Shown: positions 48,892-58,668, counted from the first letter of the stretch. The stretch is 64,000 nucleotides of DNA from Neisseria cinerea (GCF_900475315.1 NZ_LS483369.1:868001-932000), one strand, 5' to 3'. Numbers and translations: made by a program. Notes: a model not told the origin generated them from the sequence alone.

Positions 48892-48967
48892 TGGTGCCGG
48901 CACCAAGAGTCGAACTCGGGACCCCCTGATTACAAGTCAGGTGCTCTACCAACTGAGCTATACCGGC
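48892..48967 (-). tRNA. tRNA-Thr (UGU), second copy
   Basis: Seventy-six bases; anticodon TGT in CCTGACTTGTAATCAGG; acceptor GCCGGTA / TGCCGGC, discriminator A, encoded CCA. Confidence 0.97.
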
Positions 48968-49001
48968 ATATGGGATTGCACTACTGCACCATAAGTAAGA
49001 A

Positions 49002-49077
49002 TGGTGCCGGCACCAAGAGTCGAACTCGGGACCCCCTGATTACAAGTCAGGTGCTCTACCAACTGAGCTATACCGGC
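49002..49077 (-). tRNA. tRNA-Thr (UGU), first copy
   Basis: Identical to the second copy over 76 bases, with a 34-base spacer. Read from the promoter just upstream. Confidence 0.97.
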
Positions 49078-49089
49078 AAAGAGCTGCAC

Positions 49090-49119
49090 ATTATGCATAC
49101 AACTTGCCAAATTGGCAAG
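49090..49119 (-). promoter_or_regulatory. tRNA-Thr promoter with palindrome on the -35
   Basis: Minus-strand TTGCCA (49113-49118) and CATAAT (49090-49095), spacing 17. CTTGCCAAATTGGCAAG at 49103-49119 is a perfect palindrome that contains the -35. Confidence 0.55.
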
Positions 49120-49244
49120 ACATTTGTTTTAAAATACGCACAAAATTAGAATAACTATATTATTTTAAATAAGATTATTTTGAAACAGAACAAGCAGCGG
49201 CATTCTGATAAAATATCTGCCTTTCAAACTGACTGCTCACACCG

Positions 49245-50036
49245 ATGGCAAGACATCCCTACCGCCGCCTCCGTCCTGCAAAATCCAGCTTCCCCGAAGT
49301 CGGCATTTCCGAAGAAGGCAATATCCGTTCGCTTCACTTGGGCAGCGACACCATCCAAAGCTCAATGAACCTCGACCACCCGTCTGAGCTGGTACTCTCT
49401 TACAGCCGTGCCATGATGGGATGGCTGCTGTTTACTGACGCGCTTCCGCAGCATATCACCCAAATCGGCTTGGGCGGCGGCTCGTTTGCACGCTGGATAG
49501 ATACCTACCTGCCCGATACGCGTCAAACTGCCGTAGATATCAACCCGCAGGTTATCGCCATTGCCCGCAACCTGTTTGAGTTGCCTTTCGAGGGCGAGAA
49601 ATTTGAAATTATTGAAGCAGACGGTGCGGAGTACATCAAAGTCTTCCGCCACAACACCGATATCATCTTGGTGGACGGATTCGACGGCGAACAAATCATC
49701 GATACGCTGGTTGAAGAACCGTTCTTCCAAGACTGCCGAAACGCACTCTCTTCAGACGGCATATTCGTTACCAACTGGTGGAGCGGCGACAAACGCTATC
49801 AACGCTTCATCGAACGGTTGTTGAGCGTTTTTGAAGGGCGCGTATTGGAACTTCCTGCCGAAAGTCACGGCAATGTCGCGGTAATGGCCTTCCAAAGCAG
49901 CCCCAAAGAGCAAAACATAGACAAACTCAAAAAACGTGCCGACAAACTGAGCAACGCATACGGATTGGACTTCCACCGTATGCTCGCCGACCTGAAAGCA
50001 TCCAACCCCAACAACGGTAAGCATTTCTACCTTTAA
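49245..50036 (+). CDS. Spermidine-synthase-like protein
   Basis: A 263-residue member of the SpeE / PABMT methyltransferase-fold family. The nucleotide loop is QIGLGGGSFARW, followed by AVDINPQVIAIARNLF and the acidic IIEADGAEYI; DIILVDGFDGEQI is the equivalent of the catalytic region. SpeE normally carries a DGxxQ and a catalytic Asp in the last element; here the match is partial and no speD is nearby, so aminopropyl transfer is uncertain. Contains an uptake sequence at 49751-49762. Confidence 0.75.
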   Translation: MARHPYRRLRPAKSSFPEVGISEEGNIRSLHLGSDTIQSSMNLDHPSELVLSYSRAMMGWLLFTDALPQHITQIGLGGGSFARWIDTYLPDTRQTAVDINPQVIAIARNLFELPFEGEKFEIIEADGAEYIKVFRHNTDIILVDGFDGEQIIDTLVEEPFFQDCRNALSSDGIFVTNWWSGDKRYQRFIERLLSVFEGRVLELPAESHGNVAVMAFQSSPKEQNIDKLKKRADKLSNAYGLDFHRMLADLKASNPNNGKHFYL

Positions 50037-50090
50037 GCAACTATCTTCACGGCCGCATCGGAACATGCGGAAAATCAAGAGGAAATCATT

Positions 50091-50732
50091 ATGCTGAAAC
50101 CCGAAACCATACACATATCCGGTCCTGCCGGCATTTTAGAAACCATCCATATCCCGTCCGAACAAGTACCGGCACGCGGTGTTGCCGTCATCAATCATCC
50201 CAACCCCCTCCAGGGCGGAACAAACACCAACAAAGTTATCCAAACCGCCGCCAAAGCATTGAGCAAACTCGGATTCCACTGCTACCTTCCCAACCTTCGC
50301 GGCGTAGGCAACAGCGAAGGCACACACGATTACGGACGCGGCGAAACGCAAGACTGCCTCGCCGTCATCGATTATGCCCGTGCCCAACATCCCGAAGCCC
50401 CCGAATTTGCCTTATCCGGCTTCTCCTTCGGCGGTTATGTCGCCACATTTGCCGCACAAGAGCGCATACCCGACCTGTTACTGCTCATGGGCGCAGCAGT
50501 CTGCCACTATACCGACCGTCCGGAACCGTCAGCCGTTCCCAACGTTGCAAAAACACTGATGATACACGGTGCGGAAGATGAAGTCGTTGAAATCGGGAAA
50601 GCACTGAAATGGGCGGAACCGCAAGATTTGCCCGTCATTACCATCGCCGGTTCCACGCATTTCTTTCACGGCAAACTCATCGTCCTGCGCGACACCATCC
50701 TCCGCTTCGCGCCCGTATGCCTGAACGGATAA
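50091..50732 (+). CDS. Alpha/beta hydrolase
   Basis: A 213-residue cytoplasmic hydrolase of the YpfH/dienelactone-like type. The nucleophile Ser is in SGFSFGGYVA (about 122-131). HPNPLQGGTNTNKV forms the oxyanion region, with Asp in IHGAEDEVV and His in AGSTHFFHG completing the triad. Substrate unknown. It begins 54 bases after the spermidine-synthase-like gene, with GAGGAAATCATT upstream, and may share its transcript. Confidence 0.85.
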   Translation: MLKPETIHISGPAGILETIHIPSEQVPARGVAVINHPNPLQGGTNTNKVIQTAAKALSKLGFHCYLPNLRGVGNSEGTHDYGRGETQDCLAVIDYARAQHPEAPEFALSGFSFGGYVATFAAQERIPDLLLLMGAAVCHYTDRPEPSAVPNVAKTLMIHGAEDEVVEIGKALKWAEPQDLPVITIAGSTHFFHGKLIVLRDTILRFAPVCLNG

Positions 50733-50739
50733 AACCCCT

Positions 50740-50751
50740 TTCAGACGGCAT
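50740..50751 (-). repeat. Single DNA uptake sequence
   Basis: TTCAGACGGCAT just past the hydrolase stop and next to a separate terminator hairpin. Confidence 0.9.
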
Positions 50752-50761
50752 CAATAATATA

Positions 50762-50796
50762 AAACCCGTATCGGCGGCATCTGCCGATACGGGTTT
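50762..50796. terminator. Bidirectional terminator
   Basis: Fourteen-base stem AAACCCGTATCGGC / complement with a 7-base loop between convergent genes. Confidence 0.8.
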
Positions 50797-50809
50797 GCAT
50801 TCCCTCTCA

Positions 50810-51733
50810 TTATAGGCAAAACCTACTGCAAAACACCCTTTCCAGACCCGACAAAGGATCTGCAAACGCAATCTTTTTTGCCAATAACTTCAAAGGTTTC
50901 CGATAATCCTCGCTTCCCGCTTCAGACGGCACGGGATAGAGCGCGTCATTCAATAACGGCATACCCAAGCCCATCATGTGTACGCGCAACTGGTGTTTCT
51001 TGCCGGTATGCGGCGTAAGGCGGTAAAGGCTGAATTCCCCCCTGTTTTCAATCAGTTCGACCGTCGTGTGCGCGTTTGGTTCGCCTTCCGCCTCTTGCGT
51101 CGTAAAAAATTTTTCACCCCTCACCAAACGCGAAACCACATCGAGCGGATACGGCAAATCCGTCCTTGTCAGCGCAAGCGCCTCATACGTTTTCCATACC
51201 GTTTTGTTTTGAAACATCGTCTGATAAGCTCCGCGCGTGGCAGGATTGTGCGACAGCAGCATCACGCCTGCCGTATCCTTGTCCAAGCGATGCAGCGGCG
51301 TAATGTCTTCAACATTCAAACGCTGCAATTCAGGGCGCAGGCGCAGACGTGTCAACAGCGTTTCCCGCAAAAAACGCCCGCTGGGAATGACGGGCAGAAA
51401 ATGTGGCTTGTCCACCACAATCAAATGCTCATCAATATGCAAAATCTTTTCTTCAAACGGAATACGCGGCTCATCCTCACTGCTGGTTTCCCGATAATAA
51501 AACATCGTCTTACCGGGCTCAAACAAAGAATGTTCATCCAACGCCGCACCATCCGAACCGACCACAAAACCGCTGTTCAACCGCCTGCGCCAATTGTCCG
51601 CGCCCACAAAAGGAAAGCGGATGCACAGAAAATGCAGCAGCGGCAGCCCGTAAAACTGCTTTTCATGCGGCAGCACCAAATAACTGGGTTTGACACCGTT
51701 CAACAGCGGAAGAGGATTATTGCGTTTTTTCAT
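50810..51733 (-). CDS. RluA-family pseudouridine synthase
   Basis: Isomerises uridine to pseudouridine in rRNA or tRNA. The 307 residues begin with an RNA-binding region (NWRRRLNSGFVV), then IVVDKPHFLPVIPSG, the catalytic HRLDKDTAGVML with its Asp, and HQLRVHM near the end. The target nucleotide cannot be told from sequence. An uptake sequence lies inside at 50921-50930. Confidence 0.9.
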   Translation of the reverse strand: MKKRNNPLPLLNGVKPSYLVLPHEKQFYGLPLLHFLCIRFPFVGADNWRRRLNSGFVVGSDGAALDEHSLFEPGKTMFYYRETSSEDEPRIPFEEKILHIDEHLIVVDKPHFLPVIPSGRFLRETLLTRLRLRPELQRLNVEDITPLHRLDKDTAGVMLLSHNPATRGAYQTMFQNKTVWKTYEALALTRTDLPYPLDVVSRLVRGEKFFTTQEAEGEPNAHTTVELIENRGEFSLYRLTPHTGKKHQLRVHMMGLGMPLLNDALYPVPSEAGSEDYRKPLKLLAKKIAFADPLSGLERVFCSRFCL

Positions 51734-51824
51734 GCGGCGGATTGTAACCGTTTTTCACACAACACCCCAAACGGCAGACGGAGTTTGTAACACAACAAAT
51801 CAGGCAAAGCGTGCAGAGTAAGTC

Positions 51825-51858
51825 AAATGCCGTCTGAAAACTGTTTCAGACGGCATTT
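51825..51858 (-). terminator. DUS-pair terminator
   Basis: Fifteen-base arms AAATGCCGTCTGAAA with a 4-base loop and T run, 23 bases past the small secreted gene. Confidence 0.8.
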
Positions 51859-51881
51859 TTACCTTTTTTACCCTTCACGAT

Positions 51882-52238
51882 TTATTGGTAGGTTAATCCC
51901 ATCGTTCCCGTTGTTCTCAAGGCTTTTGCCAAAACCCAGCCTTCCGTACTTACCCCCGTCTTATCGTTTATAAACATTACATAATCGTAGCCGTTATAGT
52001 TTTGATAAGCGGTTACATGATCTCCTTTGATAATAAAAGTCGACGGCATTTTGCAAGAAGAATGAGGGGCAGTGTGAAAGTACAGTCTTCCCTGTTGCAT
52101 CACCTTTTTGCCCAAGACTGGAGAATACACAGCACCATTTCTATCTGCTGTTTTATTCAGTACCGCACAATCGGAAGATGCTGCCTGAGAAAATTGCGAC
52201 GCTACCAACGCAGCGAAAAACAAGAGGATTTTCTTCAT
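51882..52238 (-). CDS. Small secreted protein A, unknown function
   Basis: A 119-residue exported protein with signal peptide (cut near FSQA, residue 19). The mature part is about 100 residues of beta-rich sequence with two Cys (SSDCAVL, HSSCKMP) that may pair. The end (GVSTEGWVLAKAL) is reminiscent of an SH3-like fold but too weak to claim. GAGGTG four bases before the ATG at 52238 fixes the start. Follows another small secreted gene by 59 bases. Confidence 0.75.
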   Translation of the reverse strand: MKKILLFFAALVASQFSQAASSDCAVLNKTADRNGAVYSPVLGKKVMQQGRLYFHTAPHSSCKMPSTFIIKGDHVTAYQNYNGYDYVMFINDKTGVSTEGWVLAKALRTTGTMGLTYQ

Positions 52239-52297
52239 AAAACACCTCAAAATATTTAATTGACACTGATTCAAACCAGTTTTAAAAATCCGGCCGC

Positions 52298-52774
52298 TCA
52301 ATCGCACCTTTTCTTGGAAACAATCCGCTGATACTGCTTCCGGACACTCTCCCCGTTATTGACGATATCGTTGATAAGACAACGGCCGCCCGCACAACTG
52401 ATGTCGTATTTCAGATTGTTCATCCGAGAACCGTCGGAAAAGGAAACTTGGACAATATTGCCCGATGAAGGAACGATTTTAAGTTTTCTGATTTCGGTAT
52501 CGCCATTACCCAAACCCATATCGTAATGCTCGAAATAGTCACAAGCCAACTCGCCCGTCCGTTCATTAATCCTATCAATGATACGTGAAGCCTGCCTGAT
52601 TGTTTTTTTAAATTCCGGCGCGGCATATTCCGAATACGTTGCGCCGACAGCATAACCTTGCGCATCCGTTTTATAGAGTTTCTTAACCAGATTGATTTTT
52701 GCAGAATCGCCCCCGTCGGCAAATAACATTGACGGCACAAGCAGTGCCGCAACCAACAGCCCTATTTTCTTCAT
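52298..52774 (-). CDS. Small secreted protein B, unknown function
   Basis: A 158-residue exported protein: signal peptide MKKIGLLVAALLVPSMLFA, then a mature domain with four Cys (ACDYF, ISCAGGRC, KKRCD). No family recognised with confidence; the layout faintly recalls small DUF3828-type periplasmic proteins. AGGAGT precedes the ATG. Lies directly upstream of protein A on the same strand, so the two probably form an operon. Confidence 0.75.
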   Translation of the reverse strand: MKKIGLLVAALLVPSMLFADGGDSAKINLVKKLYKTDAQGYAVGATYSEYAAPEFKKTIRQASRIIDRINERTGELACDYFEHYDMGLGNGDTEIRKLKIVPSSGNIVQVSFSDGSRMNNLKYDISCAGGRCLINDIVNNGESVRKQYQRIVSKKRCD

Positions 52775-52978
52775 AAATATACTCCTGAAATCAAATGGAT
52801 ATTTTACCCATCAAGATAAAATTGGAAACGATTGTACCTAATTTACCTGCATTCGGAAACCAACATACAGTGTTATCAGATATAGAAACTGTGGTAATTT
52901 CAAATATTGGCATACACAATCCTCACCGGACGGCAGAAAGAGGCAAAACTTTCTTGCGGCAAAAAGCGCCATATCGTT

Positions 52979-52990
52979 TTCAGACGGCAT
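52979..52990 (-). repeat. Single DNA uptake sequence
   Basis: TTCAGACGGCAT upstream of hisS. Confidence 0.9.
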
Positions 52991-53041
52991 TTTTACCCGT
53001 CCGCAAACCATCTCCATCCTCACAAGCCCTTAAAAATCCGC

Positions 53042-53047
53042 TATAAT
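53042..53047 (+). promoter_or_regulatory. Likely -10 box of hisS
   Basis: Perfect TATAAT 34 bases before the hisS start; no clear -35. Confidence 0.35.
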
Positions 53048-53081
53048 CGCCCGCAATTTGATTTAAGCATTCTTACTTGAA

Positions 53082-54377
53082 ATGGCACAAAAAATCCAAT
53101 CCGTCAAAGGTATGAACGACCTTCTGCCTGTCGAGCAAAAAGATTTCAAACTCACGGCTGCATTTTGGCAGGCGTTTGAAGATACGGTCGGCCGCTGGAC
53201 GCGCGCTTACGGCTATCAGCAAATCCGTACGCCGATTGTCGAGCAAACCGGTTTGTTTGTCCGCTCCATCGGCGAGGAAACCGATGTGGTCGGCAAGGAA
53301 ATGTACACCTTTTCCGATTCAAACGACTCTTTGAGTTTAAGCCTGCGTCCTGAAGGTACGGCGTCTTGTCTGCGTGCGGTGGTCGAACACAACCTTCTGT
53401 ACAACAGCCCGCAAAAGCTGTGGTATATGGGGCCGATGTTCCGCCGCGAGCGTCCGCAAAAAGGCCGTTATCGTCAGTTCCATCAAGTCGGTATCGAGGC
53501 TTTGGGTTTTGAAGGGCCGGATATTGATGCGGAAATCATCGCGATGTCTGCCGACTTGTGGGAAAAATTGGGTATTCGCGAATACCTGACTTTGGAAATC
53601 AACAGCTTGGGCAACCGTGAGGAACGCGCGGCACACCGTGCGGCATTGGTTGAATATCTGACCCGTTATGAAGATAAATTGGATGAAGACAGCAAACGCC
53701 GTCTGAAAACCAATCCTTTGCGCGTTTTGGATACGAAAAACCCTGATTTGCAGGAAATCTGCAACGAGGCGCCGCGTTTGGTGGAGTATTTGGGCGAGGC
53801 TTCGCAAAACCACTATGCACGCTTCAAGGTGATGTTGGATGGCTTGGGTATTCAATATATTGAAAATCCGCGCTTGGTTCGCGGTTTGGATTATTACAAT
53901 CAGACGGTTTTTGAGTGGACGACCGACAAACTCGGCGCGCAGGCGACTGTGTGCGGCGGCGGCCGTTACGATGGTTTGATTGAAGAGCTTGGCGGCAAAC
54001 CTGCGCCGTCCATCGGTTTTGCAATGGGTATCGAGCGGCTGCTGCTTTTGGTGAGCGAATACGGCTCGCTGGAAGTGAACGCCGCGCCTGATGTCTATGC
54101 AATGCACCAAGGCGAAGGTGCGGACTTGCAAGTGATGAAATACGCCCAAGCCTTGCGTGCTCAAGGTTTCAATGTAATGCAGCATTCCGGCTATCAAAGT
54201 CTGAAAGCACAAATGAAAAAAGCAGACAACAGCGGCGCACGCTTTGCCCTGATTGTCGCGCAAGACGAACTGGCGAACGGTACGGTTACGCTCAAAGACA
54301 TGAACGGCGCACACGGTCAACAAACCGTCGCCGCCGAGGATTTAACCCCTACTTTACAACAATGGAAGAACGCATAA
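53082..54377 (+). CDS. hisS: Histidyl-tRNA synthetase
   Basis: Class II synthetase that charges tRNA-His, 431 residues. Motif 2 is seen in [19 protein letters not shown], histidine-specific segments are [15 protein letters not shown] and the GGGRYDGL region, and motif 3 is [14 protein letters not shown]-terminal anticodon domain follows. yfgM starts directly at the next base, the hisS-yfgM order of gamma- and betaproteobacteria. Confidence 0.97.
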   Translation: MAQKIQSVKGMNDLLPVEQKDFKLTAAFWQAFEDTVGRWTRAYGYQQIRTPIVEQTGLFVRSIGEETDVVGKEMYTFSDSNDSLSLSLRPEGTASCLRAVVEHNLLYNSPQKLWYMGPMFRRERPQKGRYRQFHQVGIEALGFEGPDIDAEIIAMSADLWEKLGIREYLTLEINSLGNREERAAHRAALVEYLTRYEDKLDEDSKRRLKTNPLRVLDTKNPDLQEICNEAPRLVEYLGEASQNHYARFKVMLDGLGIQYIENPRLVRGLDYYNQTVFEWTTDKLGAQATVCGGGRYDGLIEELGGKPAPSIGFAMGIERLLLLVSEYGSLEVNAAPDVYAMHQGEGADLQVMKYAQALRAQGFNVMQHSGYQSLKAQMKKADNSGARFALIVAQDELANGTVTLKDMNGAHGQQTVAAEDLTPTLQQWKNA

Positions 54378-55007
54378 ATGGCAGCCCATCTCGAAGAACA
54401 ACAAGAGTTAGACAACTTCAAATATTTTTGGAAAACCACGGGCAAATGGCTGTTTGCCGTGCTGATTTTGGCGGCGCTCGGCTACTTGGGATACACGGTT
54501 TACCAAAACCGTAAAGTTTCCCAAAATCAAGAAGCCGCTGCCATATTGGCTGAAATCGTGGAAAAGGCGCAAAGCAAAGCCCCGCAAAACGAAATCAATG
54601 CCGAATTGACCAAACTCCAACAAAGCTACCCCCAGTCTATTTCCGCGGCACAGGCCACACTAATGGCGGCGGCAACCGAATTTGATGCACACCGTTACGA
54701 TGTTGCAGAAGCCCACTTGAAATGGGTATTGTCCAATCAGCAAGACAGCCTGATTCAGGCGTTGGCGGCACAGCGCCTCGGCGTGGTACTGCTCCAGCAG
54801 AAGAAATACGATGCCGCCCTTGCCGCACTCGATACGCCGGTAGACGCAGCCTTTACCCCGCTGCTGATGGAAACCAAAGGCGATGTCTATGCTGCACAGG
54901 GAAAAAGCCAGGAAGCCTTAAAAAACTACGGACAGGCTTTGGAAAAAATGCCTCAAGATTCTGTCGGTCGCGAATTGGTTCAAATGAAACTCGATTCGCT
55001 GAAATAA
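54378..55007 (+). CDS. yfgM: YfgM-like membrane-anchored TPR protein (UPF0070)
   Basis: A 209-residue inner-membrane protein with one N-terminal transmembrane helix (about 24-41) and a periplasmic TPR domain (residues 60-209). In E. coli YfgM binds the PpiD chaperone near the Sec translocon. The first codon follows the hisS stop with no gap. In E. coli bamB comes next; here der follows instead. Confidence 0.9.
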   Translation: MAAHLEEQQELDNFKYFWKTTGKWLFAVLILAALGYLGYTVYQNRKVSQNQEAAAILAEIVEKAQSKAPQNEINAELTKLQQSYPQSISAAQATLMAAATEFDAHRYDVAEAHLKWVLSNQQDSLIQALAAQRLGVVLLQQKKYDAALAALDTPVDAAFTPLLMETKGDVYAAQGKSQEALKNYGQALEKMPQDSVGRELVQMKLDSLK

Positions 55008-55047
55008 ATGCCGTCTGAAATGCCGTCCATTATTTATCAGACGGCAT
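55008..55047 (+). terminator. Uptake-sequence hairpin after yfgM
   Basis: ATGCCGTCTGAA and ATCAGACGGCAT pair imperfectly; an extra partial copy (ATGCCGTC) sits inside. Confidence 0.55.
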
Positions 55048-55163
55048 TTTACCCTCCCTCTTTATGGCCTCTTGCCGTGAAGAACCTATTTACCGTGTTC
55101 CAACGGACACCTGCTCGTGTTCAGACTCCTCCAAGCCTGCACTTGACACAGAAAGACTCAATC

Positions 55164-56621
55164 ATGAAACCAACCATCGCACTTGTCGGCCGTCCCAATG
55201 TCGGCAAATCTACTTTATTCAACCGTTTGACGCGCACCAAAGACGCGCTCGTACATGACCTGCCCGGCCTGACGCGTGACCGCCATTACGGTCATGGCAA
55301 AGTCGGCAGCAAACCTTATTTGGTCATCGATACCGGCGGTTTTGAGCCGGTTGTGGACAGCGGCATTTTGCACGAAATGGCAAAACAAACCTTGCAGGCT
55401 GTCGATGAAGCCGATGCGGTTGTGTTTTTGGTGGACGGCCGTACCGGTTTGACACCGCAAGACAAGATTATTGCCGACCGTTTGCGCCAAAGCCCGCGCC
55501 CTGTTTATTTGGCCGTGAATAAAGGTGAGGGGGGCAATAGGGCTGTACTTGCAGCCGAGTTCTACGAACTTGCTTTGGGCGACCCTTATGTTATTTCAGG
55601 CGCGCACGGCGATGGCGTGTATTATCTGATTGAAGATATTTTGGAAACCTTCCCTGAACCTGAAAAGGAAGAGGAAGAAGCAAAATATCCTGTTTTTGCC
55701 GTTATCGGTCGTCCGAACGTCGGCAAGTCTACGCTGGTTAACGCCATCCTCGGCGAAGAGCGCGTGATTGCTTTCGATATGGCAGGCACGACGCGCGACA
55801 GTATCCATATTGATTTTGAACGTGAAGGCAAACCGTTTACCATCATCGATACCGCAGGTGTGCGCCGTCGCGGCAAAGTGGATGAAGCAGTGGAAAAATT
55901 CTCCGTTATCAAAGCCATGCAGGCGGTTGAAGCCGCAAATGTTGCTGTTTTGGTATTGGACGCGCAACAAGATGTCGCCGACCAAGATGCGACGATTGCA
56001 GGTTTTGCTTTGGAAGCAGGCCGTGCCTTAGTAGTTGCCGTCAACAAATGGGACGGCATCAGCGAAGAGCGGCGCGAGCAAGTGAAACGCGATATCAACC
56101 GCAAACTGTATTTCCTTGATTTTGCTAAGTTCCACTTTATTTCCGCATTGAAAGAGCGCGGTATAGACGGTTTGTTTGAAAGCATTCAAGCTGCCTACAA
56201 TGCGGCAATGATTAAGATGCCGACGCCGAAAATCACGCGTGTCCTGCAAAGCGCGATCGAGCGTCAGCAACCGCCGCGTGCTGGCTTGGTGCGCCCGAAA
56301 ATGCGCTATGCCCACCAAGGCGGTATGAACCCACCCGTAATTGTGGTACACGGTAATTCGCTACACGCGATTTCCGACAGCTATACGCGCTATCTGACCC
56401 AAACGTTCCGCAAAGCCTTCAATCTGCAAGGTACGCCGCTCAGAATTCAATACAATGTTTCAGAAAACCCGTATGAAAATGCGGAAGACAAACCGAAGAA
56501 AAAACCGCTGCGCCGTGTCAGCCTGAGCAACCGTATTGAGAAACGCGAAGGCCGCAAGGAAGAGAAAAACCGCTTCAAGAAGAAAACCAAAGTCAGTGTG
56601 AAAAAACAATTCAGCAAATAA
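55164..56621 (+). CDS. der: Ribosome assembly GTPase Der (EngA)
   Basis: Essential GTPase with two tandem G domains and a KH-like domain, needed for 50S assembly. It has 485 residues. P-loops GRPNVGKST appear at residues 9-17 and again near 180, with DTGG and DTAG switch II motifs and NKGE/NKWD base-recognition motifs. The tail is very basic ([18 protein letters not shown]). The ATG at 55164 is chosen because the protein then starts [12 protein letters not shown]; the 156-base open frame upstream includes the uptake hairpin. Confidence 0.97.
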   Translation: MKPTIALVGRPNVGKSTLFNRLTRTKDALVHDLPGLTRDRHYGHGKVGSKPYLVIDTGGFEPVVDSGILHEMAKQTLQAVDEADAVVFLVDGRTGLTPQDKIIADRLRQSPRPVYLAVNKGEGGNRAVLAAEFYELALGDPYVISGAHGDGVYYLIEDILETFPEPEKEEEEAKYPVFAVIGRPNVGKSTLVNAILGEERVIAFDMAGTTRDSIHIDFEREGKPFTIIDTAGVRRRGKVDEAVEKFSVIKAMQAVEAANVAVLVLDAQQDVADQDATIAGFALEAGRALVVAVNKWDGISEERREQVKRDINRKLYFLDFAKFHFISALKERGIDGLFESIQAAYNAAMIKMPTPKITRVLQSAIERQQPPRAGLVRPKMRYAHQGGMNPPVIVVHGNSLHAISDSYTRYLTQTFRKAFNLQGTPLRIQYNVSENPYENAEDKPKKKPLRRVSLSNRIEKREGRKEEKNRFKKKTKVSVKKQFSK

Positions 56622-56651
56622 TTCCCGACATTTCAAACAACAGGAAACATT

Positions 56652-57551
56652 ATGTGGTTCAAGCAGATTAGTTTTTATCCACTCAACAAAGAAAAACTGC
56701 CTGAGGCGGACGTACTTGCCGACAAACTTGCTGAAGCTGAATTTACCCATTGCCAAGGCTTAGACTGGTTCAGCGAAGGCTTTACCGCACCGGTTTCATT
56801 CTCCCCGGAACTCGTTTTCCCTGCCGACTTTACCTTGCGCGTCGCTCTGAAAAAAGAGGAAAAAGTCCTGCCCGCCGGCGTCATCCGCGATATTTTGGAA
56901 GAGAAGGTAGCGGAAATCCAAAACAATGAAGCCCGCAATGTCGGTCGCAAAGAAAAACAAGAGCTTAAAGAGCAAATTACAGACGACCTGCTGCCCCGAG
57001 CGTTTACCCGCAGCAGCCGTACAGAAGCGGTGTTTAACACTCGCCACGGCTACCTGCTCGTCAATAACGCGGCTTCCGCCAAAGCAGAAAACATCCTGAC
57101 CAAGCTGCGCGAAGCTTTGGGCGGTTTGGAAGCCTCGCTGCCGAATACCAAACAATCGCCCTCTTCCCTGATGACCGGCTGGCTGTTGCAAGGGCATTGC
57201 GAAGGCGGTTTTGAATTAGACAGCGATTGCGAACTCAAAGGTACGGGCGATATTGTTCCCGTCGTCAAAGTATCCAAACAAGATTTAACCGCCGACGAAG
57301 TGGTTCAACATGTCAAAAACGGTAAAACCGTAACCCAGCTCGGTTTGGTTTGGCGCGAACAAATCGCCTTTATCCTCACTCAAGACTTCACACTCAAGCG
57401 CATCCAATACCTCGACGTATTGCAGGAAGAAGCCGAAAGCAACGGCGACGATGCCGCCGGCCTTGCCTTCGCCTCGCAAATCCTGATGGCTGAATCCGTC
57501 AGCACCATGTTGGAAGAGCTGGTTTCCTATTTGGGCGGCTGGCAAGATTGA
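56652..57551 (+). CDS. rdgC: Recombination-associated protein RdgC
   Basis: Ring-shaped DNA-binding protein that modulates RecA. In Neisseria, rdgC mutants are reported to alter pilin antigenic variation. The 299 residues begin MWFKQISFYPLN and end with the GWQD tail; the EAVFNTRHGYLLVNNA and TGWLLQG segments are typical. AGGAAAC precedes the ATG. It follows der by 30 bases. Confidence 0.95.
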   Translation: MWFKQISFYPLNKEKLPEADVLADKLAEAEFTHCQGLDWFSEGFTAPVSFSPELVFPADFTLRVALKKEEKVLPAGVIRDILEEKVAEIQNNEARNVGRKEKQELKEQITDDLLPRAFTRSSRTEAVFNTRHGYLLVNNAASAKAENILTKLREALGGLEASLPNTKQSPSSLMTGWLLQGHCEGGFELDSDCELKGTGDIVPVVKVSKQDLTADEVVQHVKNGKTVTQLGLVWREQIAFILTQDFTLKRIQYLDVLQEEAESNGDDAAGLAFASQILMAESVSTMLEELVSYLGGWQD

Positions 57552-57554
57552 TTT

Positions 57555-57564
57555 TTCAGACGGC
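57555..57564 (-). repeat. Single DNA uptake sequence
   Basis: TTCAGACGGC just after the rdgC stop, lacking the outer AT. Confidence 0.9.
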
Positions 57565-57612
57565 TTTTACACGACAAAATACCGTCAACCAAAATCCAAT
57601 GGAATAACCCTT

Positions 57613-58029
57613 ATGCTTAAACATCTCGCATTCCTACTGCCCACCATTATGTTCGCCCTCCCCGCCGCGTCCGCCGTTCTGACTTCCTATCAAGAACCCG
57701 GCTGCACCTACGACGGCAATGTCGGCAAAGACGGTAAACCCGCCGGCAAAGGCACATGGCGCTGCCAAGACGGGCGCAACTATACCGGTTCATTTAAAAA
57801 CGGCAAATTCGACGGACAAGGCATTTATACCGTTGCCGCCAACCGCGAAATATTTATCGAACCGTTCAATTCCGACAGTACCAAATTCCGCAACATGGTA
57901 CTCTCGGGCACATTCAAAAAAGGCTTGGCACACGGCAGATTTACCGTCTCGCAAAACGGCGAAACCCTCTTCATTATGAAATGCGAAAACGGCATGATTA
58001 AAGAAGTGAAACTGCCCAAAAACAAATAA
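57613..58029 (+). CDS. Secreted MORN-repeat protein
   Basis: A 138-residue exported protein: signal peptide to about residue 21, then MORN-like repeats ([35 protein letters not shown] and [16 protein letters not shown]). Three Cys could include one disulphide. Such repeats fold as beta-hairpin rods that often bind lipid or protein; the role here is unknown. Lies between rdgC and dcd. Confidence 0.8.
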   Translation: MLKHLAFLLPTIMFALPAASAVLTSYQEPGCTYDGNVGKDGKPAGKGTWRCQDGRNYTGSFKNGKFDGQGIYTVAANREIFIEPFNSDSTKFRNMVLSGTFKKGLAHGRFTVSQNGETLFIMKCENGMIKEVKLPKNK

Positions 58030-58037
58030 GCCCTGTT

Positions 58038-58049
58038 TTCAGACGGCAT
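58038..58049 (-). repeat. Single DNA uptake sequence
   Basis: TTCAGACGGCAT between the MORN gene and dcd. Confidence 0.9.
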
Positions 58050-58094
58050 CCCCGAATGCTTTGTCCGAACATCGAAAGAAACAAGGAAAACATT

Positions 58095-58661
58095 ATGAGC
58101 ATCAAGTCCGACAAATGGATACGCCGCATGAGTGAAGAATTCGGCATGATCGATCCCTTCGAGCCGAATCAAATCAAAGAAGCCAACGGACAGCGCATTA
58201 TCTCCTACGGTACGTCCAGCTACGGCTACGATATCCGCTGCGCCAATGAATTTAAAATTTTTACCAACATCAACAGCACCATCGTCGATCCCAAAAACTT
58301 CGATCCCAAAAACTTCGTTACCGTCGAAGACGACTGCTGCATCATCCCGCCCAATTCCTTCGCACTGGCGCGCACGGTCGAATATTTCCGCATCCCGCGC
58401 AACGTCCTGACCGTCTGCTTGGGCAAATCCACCTACGCCCGCTGCGGCATCATCGTCAACGTTACCCCGTTCGAACCGGAATGGGAAGGCTACGTTACCC
58501 TCGAATTTTCCAACACCACCCCCCTGCCCGCCAAAATCTACGCCGGCGAAGGCGTGGCGCAAGTCCTATTCTTCGAGAGCGACGAAATCTGCGAAACCTC
58601 ATACAAAGACCGCAACGGCAAATATATGGGGCAAACCGGCGTTACCCTGCCTAAAGCCTAA
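58095..58661 (+). CDS. dcd: dCTP deaminase
   Basis: Converts dCTP to dUTP, which Dut (26.6 kb) turns into dUMP for thymidylate. The 188 residues contain [10 protein letters not shown] and [18 protein letters not shown] with the catalytic Glu, and the C-terminal GQTGVTLP that folds over the site. AAGGAAAA seven bases before the ATG at 58095 decides the start. A 15-base direct repeat encodes the [10 protein letters not shown] doublet. Confidence 0.96.
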   Translation: MSIKSDKWIRRMSEEFGMIDPFEPNQIKEANGQRIISYGTSSYGYDIRCANEFKIFTNINSTIVDPKNFDPKNFVTVEDDCCIIPPNSFALARTVEYFRIPRNVLTVCLGKSTYARCGIIVNVTPFEPEWEGYVTLEFSNTTPLPAKIYAGEGVAQVLFFESDEICETSYKDRNGKYMGQTGVTLPKA

Positions 58662-58668
58662 AATATAA

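Noticed and set aside
55008-55163. Der with a 52-residue N-terminal extension
   Set aside because: The extra frame covers an uptake-sequence hairpin and the rest of the gap; the family start [12 protein letters not shown] is at 55164.
58288-58317. 15-base direct repeat in dcd as a recent duplication
   Set aside because: The [10 protein letters not shown] doublet appears to be a normal part of Neisseria Dcd as far as I recall, so it is not strain-specific.
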